Below, piece after piece: positions 17,601-25,559 of a stretch of 64,000 nt of DNA. The position numbers and the translations under genes were made by a program. The DNA is taken from contig JAWPMV010000002.1 of the NCBI GenBank assembly GCA_033391075.1, positions 62,001 to 126,000 of the forward strand. The letters are read 5' to 3'. A model generated the notes under the pieces. It was not told where the DNA came from and did no database searches. It saw only the letters and a program-made list of their open reading frames with translations. Every line of letters begins with the position of its first letter. Positions within the stretch are counted from its first letter, which is position 1. The DNA comes from Bacteroidia bacterium. Lineage in GTDB: Bacteria; Bacteroidota; Bacteroidia; J057.

Positions 17601-17962
17601 GTCACAACAACTTCATCCAAGGTGGTAACATCTTCTACCATTGTGACAGTAACAGATGAACCAGCCACAGTTACCTCTTGATTTAGATATCCGATATAGG
17701 TAACCAGGAGAACAGACCCTTCGGCTGCCTGAATGGTAAAACTTCCATCAGATTCGGTAATGGCTCCGGTTGTTGTACCTTTTACAATTACAGTAGCTCC
17801 AGTTAGTCCTTCGCCCTGTTCGTTGATTACTTTTCCAGTTATGGATTGGCCTATTGTCCATATCGGTGTCGATAGGAAAATGACCACCCATAGAATCTTC
17901 TGCAAGCGATGCGAGTAGGGCTTGCCAAAGGACTCTTTGGTACCAAGTAGTCTTCGTTTCAT
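14666..17962 (-). CDS. susC: SusC/RagA TonB-linked outer-membrane transporter
   Basis: This 1098-residue TonB-dependent transporter has a signal peptide ending near TPIWTIGQ and a carboxypeptidase-regulatory-like domain (ITGKVINEQGEGLTGATV). Next come the TonB-box/plug region (LDEVVVTGYSSERKKDLLGA, then the RGIST and DPLYIVDGVPV motifs typical of SusC) and a long C-terminal beta-barrel. It imports oligosaccharides across the outer membrane using TonB energy. It lies between the GH32 gene (25 bp upstream) and SusD, within one transcription unit. The fructan substrate is inferred from the neighbours. Confidence 0.95.
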   Translation of the reverse strand: MKRRLLGTKESFGKPYSHRLQKILWVVIFLSTPIWTIGQSITGKVINEQGEGLTGATVIVKGTTTGAITESDGSFTIQAAEGSVLLVTYIGYLNQEVTVAGSSVTVTMVEDVTTLDEVVVTGYSSERKKDLLGAVSVIDVDAIEGNPNPNALQAIQGRSPGVFVATGGDPGQGTSVRIRGISTLGNNDPLYIVDGVPVQPFQTNENGAANTSWDLSWLNPNDIESIQVLKDASSASIYGSRASNGVVIITTKQPNKNKTPKITFNARYSIENWNLRDQLTNSEERAIVEWQGAVNDGTDPNATGVYTYEWHLDPSLGSGIQGTGVPVLDRIIYPEWLDEEDQLRPAGHPNSIYGGSLEEGVNYWDEVAQTGIVQNYDLSFSQGNERGGVQFSANYFDQKGVVINTNYERISLRLNSNYNFLNGRVSIGQNVSVSNGKRRWLDVGFGGDPANGPYRYKSILPVRTEDGRFSGPPGGGFSDRDNPVALSEDNKDDRIDNVKVFGNLFASIEILKGLNLRSNLGVDYDQIFSKDIFRTYSRGFLGNSIAELSQRQLHQVNWVFNNTLTYNTSFGNSNFSALLGTEAVKNTITNFSASAREFALETVDYFQLDAASGERTSTGGSTGFSLFSYFGKINYSLADKYLASFTIRRDGSSRFGINNRFAVFPAASLGWRLSEEAFIQNMNVFSNLKLRAAWGQTGNQDILNDARFGLYRAVYAPQSTILPWGSGCAQAVCPDAATSYDIGNNNSGILPSGFLATQTGNPNLRWESQTEINLGVDFGLWEQRISGSFEVFQKTTEDILIQPTAIAAFGDGANRFANGADMETNGWELGITYNSAGEGDLFYSITTNFSAYNAIITSLPEDLWTSYPGNAEQNIIGQAPNALFGFRTDGIFQNEEEVAAHADQTGKRVGSLRYVDLNNDGVINALDQEYGGANGVPDLEYGVNAQVSWKNFDFSLFIWGMLGRDVTPDVFRMENGSLINGENGGVFQLDSWTPTNTDTHIPAASNSLNPFGFSLDYNVRNGDFLAFRQASLGYSFPQDIAGGVFSNLRVYFTGENLGWIVDKSGPNQFVHAAWAIEPNVGIKYPRPLRLSLGLTAGF

Positions 17963-17987
17963 ACTAGTTAGTTATTAAGGTTAATGA

Positions 17988-19604
17988 TTAATTCCATATT
18001 TGGTTGAGTTGAAAAAGCTTTCCTCCTTTAAGAAAAACCTCTTCACCTTCAGAGAATACATTGATTTGTGAGAAGGGCTGTGATGGGAAATAGATATCTG
18101 TCATCACAACTGCTCCATCGTCAGCAAAAAGCTCTACTGATGCAAGGTCAAAAAAGAGATGAAGTCTAAGGATATTGTCAGAAATTTGCCGAGGAGCGGT
18201 GTGAATCTTCGATCCATACTTGTCTGAAAAAGACTTGTCTCCAGTTGCTGTTCGATCACTATAAAACTGATTGGTTTTTCCATCAAAACCGATCGTATAT
18301 TTATCTCCATTTACATTGGAAAGTTGAACACCCGTCTTACCTGAATATCCTTCAGGTAATTCTAGTTCTAAAATGGCTTCCATTTGATCCGGTTTTATTC
18401 CCAAACCTTGAGTCAAATTTATAGAGCTAGCTAAAACAGTTTCGGCAACTTCAAAGGACTTTTCTCGGATTACTTCCAATTCTTTTACAGGTAATGAAGA
18501 TATCCTATATCCTTTATCGGTATTTTTCAGGATCAACTCACGGGGTAAGGTCATCGCACTTCGCCATACCTCGGTAGGCACTTTTGTTGCATAATCCCAA
18601 TTAGACATCCATCCCAGAAAAAGCCTTCTTCCGTCATCCTTCGGAATATCCGACCAGCTTACACCCGCATAATTATCTCTTCCATAATCAATCCATACCG
18701 CTTGTTCGTTTTTTACATCCTCTGCAAATCTTTCATCAAGGCTGAAGGTTTTCCCATCAAATTCTCCTACGAAATACTGGGTCGCAGACCCTCCATTTGG
18801 ACCTCCGGGATTTATACTTTGTATTAGGACCCATTTCTGCTCCTGGGTCCCTTCAACCTTCATAGGAAAAATATCCGGGCATTCCCATACACCTCCATGG
18901 TTTCCCCATTCTTTCCCAAAGTCACTAAGATATTCCCAAGATTTGAGGTCCTTGGAACCCCATAATTTAGAATGATCTTGAGCAGCAAATATCATCACCC
19001 ACTGCTCTGAACCATCGTCCCAAATCACTTTAGGATCACGAAAATCTTTGATTCCAGGATTAGGGATTACAGGATTCCCTGCATATTTGGTCCAGCTCCT
19101 TCCTTTATCATTGCTATATGCGATTCCCTGGGTTTGGTAGTCATTTCTCCCTTCATTTGCTCCCTTCATGTCATGGTAGGTATATATGGCAATAAGGGGA
19201 GATTCGTCTCCTGTTTTAAAACCACTGGTATTGTTGTGATCCACTACAGCACTACCTGAAAATATATAGCCTAAAGAATCTGGGTAGAGGGCAATAGGCA
19301 AATGTTCCCAATGAACCAAATCAGTACTCACAGCATGGCCCCAATGCATAGGCCCCCACACATTGCTATCAGGATAGTGTTGGTAGAATAAATGATATTC
19401 TCCAGCATAATAAACCATCCCATTGGGATCATTCATCCATTTTTCTTCTGGAGAAAAATGAAATTGAGGCCGGTGTTGCTCTTGGTAATAATCAGATTTT
19501 ATTTCCTGGGTAACATCGCGAGAATTATCCGTGGGAACTTCCTTACAAGAGTTCGCTATGGTACTTAAGAGAACCCCAATCAAAATAAGTGCTATATATC
19601 TCAT
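17988..19604 (-). CDS. GH32 fructan hydrolase (levanase/inulinase/fructanase) lipoprotein
   Basis: The protein is 538 residues with a lipoprotein signal (LLSTIANSC, Cys20). The five-bladed GH32 propeller carries all three catalytic motifs: the nucleophile Asp59 in WMNDPNG, the stabiliser in FRDPKV near residue 190, and the acid/base Glu in WECPDIF near residue 240. The C-terminal 150 residues are the GH32 beta-sandwich. The enzyme hydrolyses beta-fructosidic bonds and releases fructose, at the surface or in the periplasm. It is followed 25 bp later by SusC. Exo- versus endo-action and levan versus inulin preference cannot be told from sequence. Confidence 0.93.
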   Translation of the reverse strand: MRYIALILIGVLLSTIANSCKEVPTDNSRDVTQEIKSDYYQEQHRPQFHFSPEEKWMNDPNGMVYYAGEYHLFYQHYPDSNVWGPMHWGHAVSTDLVHWEHLPIALYPDSLGYIFSGSAVVDHNNTSGFKTGDESPLIAIYTYHDMKGANEGRNDYQTQGIAYSNDKGRSWTKYAGNPVIPNPGIKDFRDPKVIWDDGSEQWVMIFAAQDHSKLWGSKDLKSWEYLSDFGKEWGNHGGVWECPDIFPMKVEGTQEQKWVLIQSINPGGPNGGSATQYFVGEFDGKTFSLDERFAEDVKNEQAVWIDYGRDNYAGVSWSDIPKDDGRRLFLGWMSNWDYATKVPTEVWRSAMTLPRELILKNTDKGYRISSLPVKELEVIREKSFEVAETVLASSINLTQGLGIKPDQMEAILELELPEGYSGKTGVQLSNVNGDKYTIGFDGKTNQFYSDRTATGDKSFSDKYGSKIHTAPRQISDNILRLHLFFDLASVELFADDGAVVMTDIYFPSQPFSQINVFSEGEEVFLKGGKLFQLNQIWN

Positions 19605-19614
19605 AATTAATTTG

Positions 19615-20517
19615 TTATTGATTGTTTATCATTTCTGAATGGATTAAGCCTTCTAACTCCTGCTCTGAGATTTTAGCGGTTCCTCCTTTTTTGGAAGCTA
19701 CTAATGCTCCCATTGCACAGGCATATTTGAGGCAATCATCCTTGCCAGCGCCTTTTATAAATTTTGAAATATAACCCGCCAGGAAAGCATCTCCACTTCC
19801 AATCGTATCCTCGACGGTGATAGGAAATCCGGGATGAGCTACTATTCCAGACTCATCTATACACTTAGCTCCGTCTTTCCCTTTTGTTAAAAGAATAATA
19901 TCTACCCCATAAATCTTCCTAATTTGAGTCAAAACAACCTCTTCCTCTCCCGATAAACTCTGCCATTCAGCTATTTTCAGGAGTTCTTCCTCACTCATCT
20001 TTATCACATCAGACTTATAGAGAAGTTCTTCGATTAGCGCTTGTGTGTAGAAGGGCGATCTTAGGTTCACATCAAATACCCTTATTTTAGATAAGTTTAT
20101 AATTTTCAGGAGTATTTCTTTATTGCTTTCAGATCGACAGGATAAGCTGCCAAAAATCAATACTTCTGCAGCTCCAATGTAATCCTTTGACCTGCTATCT
20201 AGATCAATATGATCCCAAGCTACAGGACCTATTATTTTATATTCGGGGGAATGTTCGTCTTGAAAAGAAACTATGACCCTACCTGTTGGGAAGTTTTTGT
20301 CTACTTGAATTAGCTCAGTAGTAAGATCCTTATTCTTTAAAAAGGAAAGGATTCCGGCACCTAGATCGTCATCTCCTACTTTACTTATAATAGCCACATC
20401 CACGCCCAGTTGATTGATTTGAAATGCCACATTAAGAGGAGCTCCACCCACAACTTTTTCAGTTGGAAGGATATCCCATAAAACTTCACCAAAACAGATA
20501 ACTGAGTGCTCAGACAT
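19615..20517 (-). CDS. PfkB-family carbohydrate kinase (probable fructokinase)
   Basis: The protein is 300 residues from the ATG at 20517 (MSEHSVICFGEVLWDILPTE), which matches the family's usual start; an ATG 39 bp upstream is less likely. It has the N-terminal substrate motif GGAPLNVAF and the C-terminal PfkB signature DTIGSGDAFLAGY with the catalytic Asp. It would phosphorylate fructose using ATP in the cytoplasm. The stop lies 10 bp before the GH32 start, and the MFS gene precedes it, so uptake, phosphorylation and release of fructose are encoded together. Confidence 0.9.
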   Translation of the reverse strand: MSEHSVICFGEVLWDILPTEKVVGGAPLNVAFQINQLGVDVAIISKVGDDDLGAGILSFLKNKDLTTELIQVDKNFPTGRVIVSFQDEHSPEYKIIGPVAWDHIDLDSRSKDYIGAAEVLIFGSLSCRSESNKEILLKIINLSKIRVFDVNLRSPFYTQALIEELLYKSDVIKMSEEELLKIAEWQSLSGEEEVVLTQIRKIYGVDIILLTKGKDGAKCIDESGIVAHPGFPITVEDTIGSGDAFLAGYISKFIKGAGKDDCLKYACAMGALVASKKGGTAKISEQELEGLIHSEMINNQ

Positions 20518-20607
20518 ATTTTTTATTTTTGAACCTAAAATCCTATCTATTTTCATTTATATGGCAATCCGAAAAGACCTAAGAGGGCTTTTGGTCGGTT
20601 GCATTCT

Positions 20608-21936
20608 TTAGGTATTTTTGATTAGCTTTTTTTCCAGCTCTTCAAGAGGAACTCCTTTGGTCTCTGGCATAAGCTTCCAGACGAAAATCAGTTGAAAAAC
20701 CATCATACCCGCGAAGAATAAAAAAACGGGTGCAGCACCTATTTGTGTAAATAATATGGGCACAGCTGAAGGAATTATTGCCGCCAAAATCCAATGGACC
20801 GAACTGCCAAAAGCTTGGCCATTTGCCCTCAAATGATTTGGAAAAATCTCAGAAATAAAAACCCAGATCACAGTCCCTTGTCCTATTGCATGTGCAGCGA
20901 TAAACATGAATAGAAAAATAGGAACTGCCATGCCTTTCCACTCATATAAAAAGGCCATAGCAACTAGGATTAATGAAATTATATACCCTATAGATCCTAT
21001 ATACATCAACTGACGACGTCCAAATCGATCAATTAGGGATAGGCCAAGTAAGGTGAAGACCATATTGGTTACTCCAATACCAATACTACTTAACAAAGCA
21101 GAGCTTTTTGCCAGTCCAGCTATTTCGAAAATCCTCGGGGCATAATACAAGAATGCGTTAATACCTGAGAACTGATTAAAGAATGCAATCAAGAAAGCAA
21201 GCATTAGGGGGAACCTGTATCTTGAATTGAAAATACTTTTACTCTCTTTAGATGTATCCTGGTCTTTTAGGATTTGCTCAATTGCATCCCCTACATCAAT
21301 AGTTGGATCAATTAGCTTCAAGGTTTCCGCTGCACCTGCTTTATCATTTTTCTTAATCAGTTGCCACCGGGGACTTTTGGGCACAGTCAAAACCATGAAA
21401 GTATACATAAGGGCAGGAATTGCCTCGACTCCTATCATCCATCGCCAGGAATTCTCCCCAAGGCCGCTTAATAAGTAGTTAGAAAGGAAAGCTACCAGGA
21501 TTCCAAAAACTATGTTAAACTGGTATAGGGCTACCAACTTCCCTCGATTATTTGCGGGTGCTATTTCAGAAACATATGCCGGAGCAGCAATAGTGGATGC
21601 TCCTACCCCAAGACCTCCAAGAAATCGAAAAAAGGAAAATACCCAGGGATCCGTAGCTAGAGATGAGCCCACGGCTGAAACAAAATAAAATATACCAATC
21701 CAAAAGAGGGTTTTCTTTCGCCCCAATTTATCTGTAGGAATACCACCAAAGAGTGCTCCAATAACTGTACCCCATAGAGCGGAGGCCATTATGACAAATC
21801 CGTGGAATAACTCCCCGTATGGCCAGAGGTCTTGCAGAGCCAAATCAGCCCCTGAGATTACGACAGTATCGAATCCAAATAAAAATCCGGCGAGGGCTAC
21901 TGTTATCGACCAATATAATATTTTTCGATGATTCAC
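20608..21936 (-). CDS. MFS sugar porter (probable fructose transporter)
   Basis: This 442-residue member of the sugar-porter branch of the major facilitator superfamily has twelve predicted transmembrane helices. Family motifs are GGIPTDKLGRKKTL between helices 2 and 3, VPKSPRWQLIKK before the central loop, and PETKGVPLEELE at the C-terminus. It would import free fructose across the inner membrane. The start is a GTG at 21936, as no ATG lies close by. It is the first gene downstream of the hybrid sensor and probably heads the operon. Confidence 0.92.
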   Translation of the reverse strand: MNHRKILYWSITVALAGFLFGFDTVVISGADLALQDLWPYGELFHGFVIMASALWGTVIGALFGGIPTDKLGRKKTLFWIGIFYFVSAVGSSLATDPWVFSFFRFLGGLGVGASTIAAPAYVSEIAPANNRGKLVALYQFNIVFGILVAFLSNYLLSGLGENSWRWMIGVEAIPALMYTFMVLTVPKSPRWQLIKKNDKAGAAETLKLIDPTIDVGDAIEQILKDQDTSKESKSIFNSRYRFPLMLAFLIAFFNQFSGINAFLYYAPRIFEIAGLAKSSALLSSIGIGVTNMVFTLLGLSLIDRFGRRQLMYIGSIGYIISLILVAMAFLYEWKGMAVPIFLFMFIAAHAIGQGTVIWVFISEIFPNHLRANGQAFGSSVHWILAAIIPSAVPILFTQIGAAPVFLFFAGMMVFQLIFVWKLMPETKGVPLEELEKKLIKNT

Positions 21937-21965
21937 GAGTATAGCTTTAGTAGTCTAATTCAATA

Positions 21966-21973
21966 CAAAGCTA
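21966..21973 (-). promoter_or_regulatory. Candidate -7 element of the fructan operon promoter
   Basis: The minus strand reads TAGCTTTG, which fits the Bacteroidota -7 consensus TAnnTTTG, 30 bases before the GTG start of the transporter gene. No clear -33 TTTG at 19-21 bp spacing is visible. Upstream, within 22040-22130, there are AGTATCT-type repeats that could be regulator sites. Confidence 0.35.
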
Positions 21974-22141
21974 ATCTGACTATTTGCGAATCGTCTTCAA
22001 TATATTTTCAAATTCCTTGTGAATTTGTCTCATCTAAATAAAAGTATAAAATGCTTATATTCAGATACTTAACAAAATTCAGTTGCCTATTAGCAATTAG
22101 ATACTTTAAATTTTGTTGTATCTACTTGAGAAAATGTTGCA

Positions 22142-24904
22142 TTAATGGTTCTTGCGAAATGCACTAGGCGAGGTTCCATACTTTGAGCGGAATACTGTCG
22201 AGAAGTAATCTGGAGAGGAATATCCGACGGTATAGGCAATATCAGATACAGATAGCTTGCCTTCTATCAATAACTCTTCTGCTTTGCTAAGCCTAACTCT
22301 TTGTATATAATCACTAATTCCCTCACCAATCAAAGCTTTCACCTTACGATAAAGTTGGGATCTTGATAGGTTTAGTTCCTCGCAGAGGTCGGTTACCTGA
22401 AATTCTTGTCGCGTATAGTTTTGATAAATATAGCTATTGAATTTCTGCAGAAATTCAAGATCAATAGGAGAAATATCTTCTTGTAAATCTAGCACCCCAA
22501 ATTCTATCTCATGGGATTTAATATGGTTTCCAAAGCTTTCTTTGAGCACTTGTCTATTTAACAGTAAGGATTTAATCTTTGCAAATAAGAACTGGACGTT
22601 AAATGGTTTGGTAATGTAAGCATCTGCTCCTGTATTCATCCCTTCGATTTGGTGATCTATGGAACTACGAGCCGATAACAATATAATAGGTATATGAGAA
22701 GTCCTTAGATCAGTCTTTAAGGCACGAGTGATTTCTAGTCCATCCATAGACGGCAACATAATATCACTTATTACTAAATCCGGAATCAGTTCTTTAGCCT
22801 TATCAAGTCCGTCTTTCCCATCATAAGCTTGAACTAATTGAAAACTATTGCTGAGTTTATTTTTCAGAAATTCTTGTATGTCTTTATTGTCTTCAATAAG
22901 TAGAATTTGTTGTCCTGCATTACCATTTTCAATTTCATCTTCTTTGGTTTCAAAGGCCCAAGTATTCTCTGTATACATTTCTCCACTTGCTACTTGTTTT
23001 GAATCAGAGATAATTTGTGTTTGGTCCAAGTGTTTTTTCCCAAAAGGTAATGAGACAATGAACCTACTTCCCTTTCCCGAAGAACTTTGTACTGATATTT
23101 CACCCGCATGCATTTCAACTAGTGATTTGGAGAGAGAAAGCCCTAATCCTGTCCCAAGCATTTGTTGATTTTCCCCTTGAAAGAAGGGTTCAAAAATTCG
23201 AGATGCATCAGTTTTACTCAAACCTGTACCACTGTCCTCGACTATGACCGTAACCTTATCATCAAATTTGTCTTCTGAAATGCTGATATGAATTTTCCCA
23301 CCATCGGGAGTAAATTTGAAAGCATTGGAGAGTAAATTGAACAATACTTTGTCCATCATCCCTATATCGAACCAAAGATCCAACTGATCAAATCGGGTCA
23401 GTAGTACAAAATCTATTCCCCGCCTTTCTGCAGCACTTGAAAATGACTCCATCACATTTTTTATAAATGAAATCAGGTCATTTTCACTGGCTCTCAAGGT
23501 CATTTGATTACTTTCAACCTTACGAAAATCCATCAGTTGATTTACTAGCCTAAGTAATCGATGCGCATTTTGGTGAATAAGTTTTAAGCTCTGCTGAATC
23601 CCTTTATTTATTACTTTAGACGGAAGTATGTCATCAGTAAAACCAAGAATCAAGGTTAATGGAGTTCGAAACTCATGGCTAACATTTGTAAAAAAATCTA
23701 TTTTCGCCTGTGTCGCGGACTTCACCTTTTCAGACATCTTTATCAAGCGACTCTCACTTTTGGTTATTTCCTGATTTTTAAACTCAAGGTCTCTAAGAGC
23801 CGCCTTATTTATTAATAATGATTTTCTAAGAGACAAACCCAGTATCACTGCCAAAATTAAACTTGAAACAAGGACGAAAATAAATATCCTTTGCATACGA
23901 GAATCAAGTTTGTAAGTGTTTAATACTTGTAATTGCTCATCTATATTTTCCTGAAGGCTAAAGACTTTCTTCATTTGATTGTGCAAAATGCGAGCATTTG
24001 CTTCATCAATAACGATTGTCTCAAGTGTATTTTCCTTCTCATAGGGAAGGTTATTTAATATACTAATGGCTAAGCGGATAGCTTCTCCCCCACCCGTTGG
24101 ATAGAGCATCGAAGCATCCAGAATCCCATCTTCAACTGCCTGAATACCTCTGCCCGTTCCTGGAATCCCGTCAATTCCAACAAATAATAAACTATCTGCA
24201 CGGCCATATTTCCTGGCTATTTTATGAGCCCTTTCTGCCAATAAATCGGTATGGGCAAAAATAATATTAGCATCAGGATACTTATTGAGTGTATCAGGAA
24301 AGGACTTATCGAAATAGTCAAGATCCCAGGTTATTTCAAAACTGTTTAGAATCTTTAGTTTGGGATATTTGGACAGAGCATCTATAAAACCTCTATGCCT
24401 TTCAATGGCAGGGGATATGCTCATAACTAGTTGAATCTCAATTATTTGCGCATTTTCTTTGAAGGTAGTTCCAATATAATCAGCAGCCATTCTCCCAATT
24501 TCGTAATTATTAGCTCCTATATAAGCCGTATACAATTCAGATTCCGTTTTCCGATCAATTAATACTACAGGAATACCAGATTGATATACCTCTTCAATGA
24601 TTGGCGTTAAGGGCTCTGCCTCATTTGGTGCTACCATTAATAAGTCAATTCCATTTTCTATCAGTTCATTAATATGCCGAATTTGCTCTCTACTGTCCCC
24701 ATCAGATTTTCTAAACTGAAAATCAATTTCAGGATGAAAGGAAAGTTCACGTTGCATTTCGCTATTCATTACATCTCGCCATGCATCATTGCAGCATTGG
24801 GCAAATCCTATGACGAATTTTTTTTCTTCCTTTATTTCAGAACAACTATTGAGGAGAATAAGGAGAAGACTGATAAATACTATCTTATAATCAGATTTTA
24901 GCAT
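22142..24904 (-). CDS. Hybrid two-component system sensor/regulator with periplasmic sugar-binding domain
   Basis: All two-component modules are fused in this 920-residue protein. A signal (LILLNSC) leads to a Peripla_BP_4 ribose/fructose-type binding domain at about residues 30-320, then a transmembrane helix near 340-365. The histidine kinase has His410 in FFTNVSHEFRTP and ATPase motifs around 520-640. The receiver domain has Asp714 in ISDIMLPSMDG, and the C-terminal 100 residues are an AraC-type DNA-binding domain (ISDYIQRVRLSKAEELL). In Bacteroides thetaiotaomicron the regulator of the fructan locus (BT1754) has this architecture and binds fructose directly. By analogy this protein senses fructose and activates the genes downstream. 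Confidence 0.93.
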   Translation of the reverse strand: MLKSDYKIVFISLLLILLNSCSEIKEEKKFVIGFAQCCNDAWRDVMNSEMQRELSFHPEIDFQFRKSDGDSREQIRHINELIENGIDLLMVAPNEAEPLTPIIEEVYQSGIPVVLIDRKTESELYTAYIGANNYEIGRMAADYIGTTFKENAQIIEIQLVMSISPAIERHRGFIDALSKYPKLKILNSFEITWDLDYFDKSFPDTLNKYPDANIIFAHTDLLAERAHKIARKYGRADSLLFVGIDGIPGTGRGIQAVEDGILDASMLYPTGGGEAIRLAISILNNLPYEKENTLETIVIDEANARILHNQMKKVFSLQENIDEQLQVLNTYKLDSRMQRIFIFVLVSSLILAVILGLSLRKSLLINKAALRDLEFKNQEITKSESRLIKMSEKVKSATQAKIDFFTNVSHEFRTPLTLILGFTDDILPSKVINKGIQQSLKLIHQNAHRLLRLVNQLMDFRKVESNQMTLRASENDLISFIKNVMESFSSAAERRGIDFVLLTRFDQLDLWFDIGMMDKVLFNLLSNAFKFTPDGGKIHISISEDKFDDKVTVIVEDSGTGLSKTDASRIFEPFFQGENQQMLGTGLGLSLSKSLVEMHAGEISVQSSSGKGSRFIVSLPFGKKHLDQTQIISDSKQVASGEMYTENTWAFETKEDEIENGNAGQQILLIEDNKDIQEFLKNKLSNSFQLVQAYDGKDGLDKAKELIPDLVISDIMLPSMDGLEITRALKTDLRTSHIPIILLSARSSIDHQIEGMNTGADAYITKPFNVQFLFAKIKSLLLNRQVLKESFGNHIKSHEIEFGVLDLQEDISPIDLEFLQKFNSYIYQNYTRQEFQVTDLCEELNLSRSQLYRKVKALIGEGISDYIQRVRLSKAEELLIEGKLSVSDIAYTVGYSSPDYFSTVFRSKYGTSPSAFRKNH

Positions 24905-25357
24905 TAAAAGGAAAACCGTCTTATATTTAATTGCTTAAAATATGAATATTCTTGTATATGTATGCAGACTATTCGATTTCCATCCAATTATTAATCACTC
25001 ATAGTCTAAATTTTATTCAGGCTCTTTCTCCCCCAATTATCGAAGCGGTATGTTACTTAACAAGTAATACTGGCCAATCTTCAAGCAATAATCATGGAAA
25101 AAAGAATTATCAAGCTTCGGATTTAAGCTATTTACTCTAATTTAATTTCTTTGGATTAAGTCTGGGTTGGGTAGACTGCATCATAGGGATTTCTATCATT
25201 TACTCAAATCAAAGATCTATTCTTGAAAAAATTGACATAATAAGTCTGAAGAAATTATGTACCTGAGAGTTAAGATGTCCTGATAGATAGACAGATCAAT
25301 TAGATTATATCTGGGTTTTTATTGACATGGCGAAAAGTCCAACGTTAAGGATTGGGG
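24905..25357. other. Intergenic stretch without recognisable gene
   Basis: These 453 bases separate the fructan locus from the second mobile-element zone. I see no supported gene or RNA. The part next to 24904 should carry the sensor gene's promoter. Short open frames here lack protein-like composition. Confidence 0.5.
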
Positions 25358-25559
25358 TCAAGTCGGTTTCTGAGCTTTATTAGCCCTTTTCTCTGTCTGG
25401 TAGACGGCGCATTTTGCACGGTTGTCGGCCGTACCCCAACGAGCGAAGTCAAAGCGGAGATGAGCTGTCTTGTCTAATTCCCTTTCTTTGTAAATGCCAA
25501 TAGAGGTCCGGCCACGGAATGAACCAAATCCGCCGCTTACGTGGTCATGGCTGCTCAAA
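25358..25559 (-). pseudogene. 3' fragment of an unknown gene cut by the second Tn3-type element
   Basis: About 67 codons run from the candidate Tn3-type left end at 25560 to a stop at 25358. The peptide (for example FGSFRGRTSIGIYKERELDK and AHLRFDFARWGTADN) has coding-like composition, but I cannot name the family. The apparent first codons come from the transposon end. Rejoining the flanks across the element gives an in-frame stop about six codons further upstream, so the gene was broken already. It contains the 41-bp repeat described at 25397-25437. Confidence 0.4.
25397..25437. repeat. Possible Tn3/IS1071-like terminal repeat (copy 2)
   Basis: The first 23 bp are identical to 10927-10949. 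Read on the minus strand it starts GGGGTACGGCCGACAACC and continues TGCAAAATGCGCCG. The GGGG terminus points right, so a transposon interior would lie to the left, which is the wrong way round to be an end of the transposase gene at 25636-28677. It may be the stranded end of a third element, or conserved coding sequence. Confidence 0.5.

Noticed and set aside
24952-25140. 62-codon plus-strand open frame in the intergenic stretch
   Set aside because: Low-complexity AT-rich translation with no motif; likely chance.
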